Shown here piece by piece: positions 60,018 to 64,000 of a DNA stretch of 64,000 nt; position 1 is the stretch's first letter; each line of letters opens with the position of its first letter. A program made the position numbers and the translations under genes. The stretch is taken from assembly GCF_900302475.1 (NCBI RefSeq), contig NZ_OMOQ01000001.1, positions 1,860,001 to 1,924,000 of the forward strand, written 5' to 3'. Source of the DNA: Defluviimonas aquaemixtae (GTDB lineage Bacteria > Pseudomonadota > Alphaproteobacteria > Rhodobacterales > Rhodobacteraceae). The notes below the pieces were generated by a model. It had not been told where the DNA came from, did not search any database, and saw only the letters and a list, made by a program, of their open reading frames with translations.

Positions 60018-61196
60018 TCAGATCCCGCGCGTCCGCAGCCAGATCGCGAGCGCTAAGGCCCCGAGCCCGAGCCCGAGCGTCACCGACAGGAGAAGCGTCA
60101 CGCCGCCCGCGGAGATCAGCAGCGCGCCCAGGAACGGCGCCGCCGCCATCGCCCCGAGCGGCGCCATGGCGAGTGCGCCGCTCACCGCGCCGAAATTCTC
60201 CTGGCCCAGCGCTTCGGCGGTCAGGAGGGGGCGCAGGATCGAGGTGATGCCGATCGAGGCGCCCTGGCAGATGGCGTAGAGGAAGAAGAGCGCGACCTGG
60301 CCGGTGGCGAGCAACAGCGCCGCGCTGCCGAGCGACATCACGAGCGCCACGCCCCGCGCCGCCGCGCCCGCCCGGATGCGCGCGCCGCCGAGCATCAGGA
60401 GGACGCGTCCCGCGACCTGCATCGGGCCGACCGTTGAGGCCACGAGAACCGCGACGGCCTCGGCCGCGCCACGCTCGGTCAGAACGGGCAGCGCGAAGGT
60501 CGTCAGCATCATGTGGTTGCCCATTGTCAGCCCGAAGAAGCCGGCCAGCGCCCAGAACTCGCGCAGCTTCAGGACGGCGAGCACCGCGCCCCGGGGCGTG
60601 GCCACCATCGGCCCGCCGCGCCGCGCGCCGCGTCTTAGAAGCCGGACGCCGATCACGTTGGCGGGAAGCGTGATTCCGATCTCCACCGCCGCGAAGACCA
60701 GAAGCGCCCCGCGCCAGCCAAGCTCCGCGCCCGACCAGGCGCCGAGCGGGAAGGCGCAGGTCGAGGCGAACCCGGCGACCAGCGTCACCCGGATGATCGC
60801 TCGCCGCGCCTCCGGTCCGAGCCGGCGCGTGAGGAAGGAAAAGCAGGTCTCGTAGAGGCTCGCCGCCTGCGCGACGCCGATCGCCGTCCAGAACGCGTAC
60901 CAGAGAGCGAGCTGCCCTACCTGCGACAGAAGCGCGAGGCTGACCCCTCCGAGCACCGCCGCCCCGCCGAGCAGCGCCCCGCCCCGCCCCTGGTCGACGA
61001 GCCGTCCCGAGAACGGCGCAAGCACCGCCTGGGTCAGCAGCGCGAGCGTCGGCCCAAGCGCCAGCTCCGCCCGGCTCCAGTCGCTCCCCGCCTCCAGTGA
61101 CAGGATGATCGCGCCGAAGACGTAGACGAGCGAGGCGTAGCCTGCCGTCTGGCCGACGGCCAAGAGCCAGACGCCCCGGCTCTCGTCCCGCGTCAT
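60018..61196 (-). CDS. Major facilitator superfamily transporter
   Basis: This 392-residue permease has about 12 hydrophobic segments in two halves. The N-terminal helix pair (VWLLAVGQTAGYASLVYVFGAIILSLE) and the loop LAPFSGRLVDQGRGGALL carry the MFS GxLxDRxGRR-like motif. It starts 4 bp after the M32 gene stop, so it is coupled to that peptidase and ctaA upstream. Possible substrates are unknown. Confidence 0.87.
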   Translation of the reverse strand: MTRDESRGVWLLAVGQTAGYASLVYVFGAIILSLEAGSDWSRAELALGPTLALLTQAVLAPFSGRLVDQGRGGALLGGAAVLGGVSLALLSQVGQLALWYAFWTAIGVAQAASLYETCFSFLTRRLGPEARRAIIRVTLVAGFASTCAFPLGAWSGAELGWRGALLVFAAVEIGITLPANVIGVRLLRRGARRGGPMVATPRGAVLAVLKLREFWALAGFFGLTMGNHMMLTTFALPVLTERGAAEAVAVLVASTVGPMQVAGRVLLMLGGARIRAGAAARGVALVMSLGSAALLLATGQVALFFLYAICQGASIGITSILRPLLTAEALGQENFGAVSGALAMAPLGAMAAAPFLGALLISAGGVTLLLSVTLGLGLGALALAIWLRTRGI

Positions 61197-61200
61197 CCGC

Positions 61201-62685
61201 TCAGAGCCCGTAGATCGCGCGGAACTTCGCCTCGAGATAGTCGAGAAGCGGCCCCTCGCCCGGCGCAAAGCCCGCGGCGCGCTCGATCACCTCGCCCGGT
61301 GGGTAGAGCCCGCCGAACCGCTGCACCTTCTCGCGCAGCCAATCCGTCGCGGGCCGCGCATCGCCGCGCGCCAGATGCGCGTCGAGATCCGGCAGATCGG
61401 CCCTCAGCGCCTTGTGAAGGCACCCCGCATAGACATTGCCGAGCGCGTAGGTCGGGAAGTAGCCGAAAAGCCCCACCGACCAGTGCACGTCCTGCAGCAT
61501 CCCGTTCGCCGGCTTGTCGACCGCGATGCCGAAATCCTTCGCGAAACGGGTGTTCCAGGCATCCTCCAGATCGGCGACCTCCAGTGGGCCGCCGAAGAGC
61601 GCGCGTTCGAGATCGAAGCGCATCATGATGTGGAGGTTGTAGTGCACCTCGTCCGCCTCGGTGCGGATGAAGCCCGACTGGACGCGGTTGACGGTGCGGT
61701 AGAACTCCTCGGCCGTGGCGACGCTCAAATCTCCGAAGATCGCGTGCATCTGGCCGTGCAGCCAGCCGGTGAAGGCGCGGCTCCGGCCAAGCTGGTTCTC
61801 GTAGATGCGGCTCTGACTCTCGTGGACGCCCATCGAGACGCCCTGCCCCAAGGGCGTGAAGAAATGCGCCGGGTCGATGCCGAGCTCGTAGGTCGCGTGG
61901 CCGACCTCGTGGATCGTCGAATAGAAGCAGTTGAAGGGATCGCCCTCGACGACCCGAGTCGTGATCCGCGCGTCGTTGCCCGAGCCGGAGGAGAACGGAT
62001 GGACCGCGAGATCGAGGCGCCCGCGCTCCCAGTCGTAGCCGAAGGCCGTGGCCAGATCGCGGGCAAGGCCGAGCTGGCGCGCCTCGGCGAAATGCCCGGA
62101 GAGCGGCTTCGGCGGATTCGCCGCGCCCAGGATCGCCTCGCGCAAGGCCACGAGACGCGGGCGCATCCGGTCGAACATCGCGGCGATCATGGCCGCCGTC
62201 GCCTCGGGCTCGTAATCGTCGAGCAGCGCGTCGTAGGGATCGCCCGCGCCGAACCCGGCCGCCGCCAGCGCCTGCCCCTTCTCGCGCATCAGCGCCACGA
62301 CCTTCTCGAGCGTCGGCAGGAAATGCGCGACGTCGTTCCGCGCCCGCGCCTCTGCCCAGATACCCTGCGCCACGCTCGTCACCCGCGCGATCTCGGCGGC
62401 AAGCTTCGCCGGGACCGCCGCATTCCGCCCGTAGGCCCGCCGGATGAGCTCGAGCGACCGCATCCCCGCTGCGTCCGCCGCCTTCGCCTTGGCAAGCCAG
62501 TCTCCGATCCGCGGATCGGTGCGGCGGGCATGCAGCACGCCTTCGATGGCCGCCATCTCTTCGCCGCGCTGCTCGGCCGCGCCCCGGGGCATGACGGTTT
62601 CCTGGTCCCAGCCCAGCCGGCCCGCGATCTGCGCCAGCGCCTCGGTCTCGCGCTGGAAGGATATGAGTTCGTCGAAGGCGGTCAT
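61201..62685 (-). CDS. M32-family carboxypeptidase (Taq type)
   Basis: This 494-residue metallocarboxypeptidase has the zinc motif HEVGH (TIHEVGHATYELG), then GVSMGVHESQSRIYENQLGRS (third ligand Glu) and the C-terminal FGYFPTYALGNVYAG signature. It releases C-terminal residues from peptides in the cytoplasm. Its ATG at 62685 overlaps the ctaA stop (ATGA). Start MTAFDELISFQRETEAL is the family one. Confidence 0.94.
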   Translation of the reverse strand: MTAFDELISFQRETEALAQIAGRLGWDQETVMPRGAAEQRGEEMAAIEGVLHARRTDPRIGDWLAKAKAADAAGMRSLELIRRAYGRNAAVPAKLAAEIARVTSVAQGIWAEARARNDVAHFLPTLEKVVALMREKGQALAAAGFGAGDPYDALLDDYEPEATAAMIAAMFDRMRPRLVALREAILGAANPPKPLSGHFAEARQLGLARDLATAFGYDWERGRLDLAVHPFSSGSGNDARITTRVVEGDPFNCFYSTIHEVGHATYELGIDPAHFFTPLGQGVSMGVHESQSRIYENQLGRSRAFTGWLHGQMHAIFGDLSVATAEEFYRTVNRVQSGFIRTEADEVHYNLHIMMRFDLERALFGGPLEVADLEDAWNTRFAKDFGIAVDKPANGMLQDVHWSVGLFGYFPTYALGNVYAGCLHKALRADLPDLDAHLARGDARPATDWLREKVQRFGGLYPPGEVIERAAGFAPGEGPLLDYLEAKFRAIYGL

Positions 62686-63836
62686 CGGCTGCCTCTTATG
62701 GATCGGACGATGGGGAATTGCGCGCGGTGGCGGGCGCGCAGAATCAGCATCCAGACGAGCACGGCCATCAACTGATGCGCGAGGCCGAGCCCGAGCGGCG
62801 CGGCATGAAGCACCGTCACGATCCCGATCACGGCCTGACCGAAGAGAATCACAACCGCCCAGTCGAAGGCCGCCTTGGTCGCCGGATGGGCCGATTTGCG
62901 CGCCCTCAGCCAGACCACGAGGGCGAAGGCCAGAAGCAGGTAGCCCGACATCCGGTGCACGAACTGCACGAGCCCCGGATTCTCGAAGAACGCAAGCACC
63001 GCCGGCCCGCCCTCGGGCAGATAGAAGGCGTCCGCCGGAAAGAAGCTGTCGCCCATCAAGGGCCAGGTCGGGAAGGCGCGCCCCGCATCGATCCCGGCGA
63101 CGAGCGCGCCGAAGAGGATCTGGAGGAAAGCGAAATGCATCAGCCCGGTCGCCAGCGAATAGAGCTTCGGCTCGCGCGCCCGCCGCGCCTGGAGAAGCTG
63201 CGGCTCGGTGCGCGACAGCGACAGCATGTGCCAGGCAATAAGGCCGAGGATCACGAAGGCGAGGCCGAGATGGATCGCGAGCCGGTAGGAGGCGACGTCG
63301 ACCATGCGCCCTGTCAGCCCCGACGAGACCATCCACCAGCCAATCGCGCCCTGCAATCCCCCCAGAAGCCCAAGCGTCAGAAGCCGCCCGGCCCAGCCCG
63401 GCGGGATGCGCTTCGTCGCCCAGAAGAAGACGAAGCCCGCCGCCCAGACGAGGCCGACGATCCGGCCGAGCTGGCGGTGGCCCCATTCCCACCAGTAGAT
63501 GGTCTTGAACGCGGCGAGGTCCATCTGGCTGTTCTGAAGCTGAAACTCCGGACTCCCCCGGTACTTCTCGAACTCCGCCTGCCAGTCCGCCTCGCTCATC
63601 GGCGGCAGCGCGCCGGTGACGGGCCGCCATTCGGTGATCGAGAGCCCCGAATCCGTCAGCCGCGTGAGCCCGCCGACCGCGATCATCACCACGACGAGCG
63701 CGAAGAGCACGCCGAGCCAGATCCTGACCGCCCCGCGTGCGCCGCCGCGCCCCTGATCGATCATGCCGCCCTTCGGCGCCCCGGCAGGCTTCGACACCTC
63801 GCCAACTTCCTCGAAGATGCTCCGTTTGCCGGCCAT
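62682..63836 (-). CDS. ctaA: Heme A synthase
   Basis: This 384-residue integral membrane enzyme oxidises the C8 methyl of heme O to a formyl, producing heme A for aa3-type cytochrome oxidase. Eight transmembrane helices and the heme-ligand histidines are visible: WEWGHRQLGR, AIHLGLAFV, VQFVHRMSGY and LAHQLMAV. The type 2 (Cox15-like) N-terminus (GGLTRLTDSGLSITEWRPVTG) is diagnostic. It is the first gene of a minus-strand string with the M32 peptidase and the MFS transporter. Confidence 0.95.
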   Translation of the reverse strand: MAGKRSIFEEVGEVSKPAGAPKGGMIDQGRGGARGAVRIWLGVLFALVVVMIAVGGLTRLTDSGLSITEWRPVTGALPPMSEADWQAEFEKYRGSPEFQLQNSQMDLAAFKTIYWWEWGHRQLGRIVGLVWAAGFVFFWATKRIPPGWAGRLLTLGLLGGLQGAIGWWMVSSGLTGRMVDVASYRLAIHLGLAFVILGLIAWHMLSLSRTEPQLLQARRAREPKLYSLATGLMHFAFLQILFGALVAGIDAGRAFPTWPLMGDSFFPADAFYLPEGGPAVLAFFENPGLVQFVHRMSGYLLLAFALVVWLRARKSAHPATKAAFDWAVVILFGQAVIGIVTVLHAAPLGLGLAHQLMAVLVWMLILRARHRAQFPIVRSIRGSR

Positions 63837-63890
63837 GCGCCCCTCCGTTCATCGCGCGGGACACTAGGCCCGGGCCCGGTGAGCTTCAAG

Positions 63891-63904
63891 TACCGCCGGC
63901 GGTA
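63891..63904. promoter_or_regulatory. Perfect 14-bp palindrome upstream of ctaA
   Basis: TACCGCCGGCGGTA lies 55 bp upstream of the ctaA start. The rest of 63837-64000 shows no gene. It may be an operator for ctaA or for a gene beyond the window. Confidence 0.35.
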
Positions 63905-64000
63905 TGCCTCGCTGCTGTTCAACCCGGCGGAATTGCCACTGGCGGCCCGCGGTACGCCCCCTTACCGGTCCCGCCGCCGGGTGATCTGTCTGAGCATCCC

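Noticed and set aside
1..64000. CRISPR arrays, prophage or large biosynthetic cluster
   Set aside because: No regularly spaced direct repeats, phage structural genes or modular synthases were seen anywhere in the window.

Overview
The window is high-GC DNA (local AT-rich patches only at a few promoters and mobile-element scars) with the gene content of an alphaproteobacterium of the Rhodobacteraceae / Roseobacter group. Pointers are the ppx-rlmE pair, a split-type methyl-folate operon (small 'virulence factor' protein, MetF-like, corrinoid methyltransferase), OlsB, bidomain dCTP deaminase, argS-SPOR-nagZ-scpA-scpB, a DksA with most zinc-finger cysteines lost, a standalone Hint-domain protein, a VPLPA-type C-terminal tail and a MocR/DUF1127/PhzF group.

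Layout. 1-4753: organosulfonate catabolism in one direction: the 3' part of a FAD oxidoreductase/GcvT demethylase, L-cysteate sulfo-lyase (cuyA), an Asp/Glu-racemase-family protein and sulfopropanediol 3-dehydrogenase (hpsN). 4754-7660: a scarred accessory zone holding a deleted IS3-family element, a fatty-acid desaturase and a frameshifted IS66 orfA with its terminal GTAAGCG. 7883-14153: Hint protein, rlmE-ppx (minus), methyl-folate operon, olsB, msrB. 14174-20348: bamE, yceD-rpmF-plsX-fabH-ihfA-merR, tRNA-Pro(GGG), dcd. 20293-27717: minus-strand PACE efflux gene and the chromosome/cell-envelope string scpB-scpA-nagZ-SPOR-argS-dgt. 27792-31477: erpA-like, unusual cupredoxin, xth, FAD monooxygenase, dksA. 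31659-36719: MoxR ATPase, acetyltransferase, DUF2927 lipoprotein, small membrane protein, VWA protein, lipoprotein hydrolase. 36820-37491: two unknown small genes. 37739-48894: M48 protease, AraC regulator, two M20 amidohydrolases, mazG, iron-binding protein, sulfotransferase-like protein, nucleoside hydrolase, selO and an EEP hydrolase. 48996-56337: tRNA-Gly(CCC), ridA, arginase-family ureohydrolase, HNH nuclease, esterase, alkA, MocR regulator diverging from DUF1127 and phzF. 56682-63836: rpsI-rplM, VPLPA-tailed secreted protein, thioesterase, enoyl-CoA hydratase, MFS transporter, M32 carboxypeptidase and ctaA.

Most of the window is ordinary chromosomal backbone. The most interesting part is the first 5 kb. 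HpsN (alcohol to carboxylate), the racemase and CuyA (cysteate to pyruvate, sulfite and ammonia), next to a folate-type N-demethylase, would together make a route for cysteinolate or its N-methylated forms, not only for dihydroxypropanesulfonate. That reading is inference from gene order and intact catalytic residues. Secondary points are a cupredoxin that lacks its copper cysteine, several perfect palindromes upstream of genes, and an intrinsic terminator with no gene in front of it at 38.5 kb.
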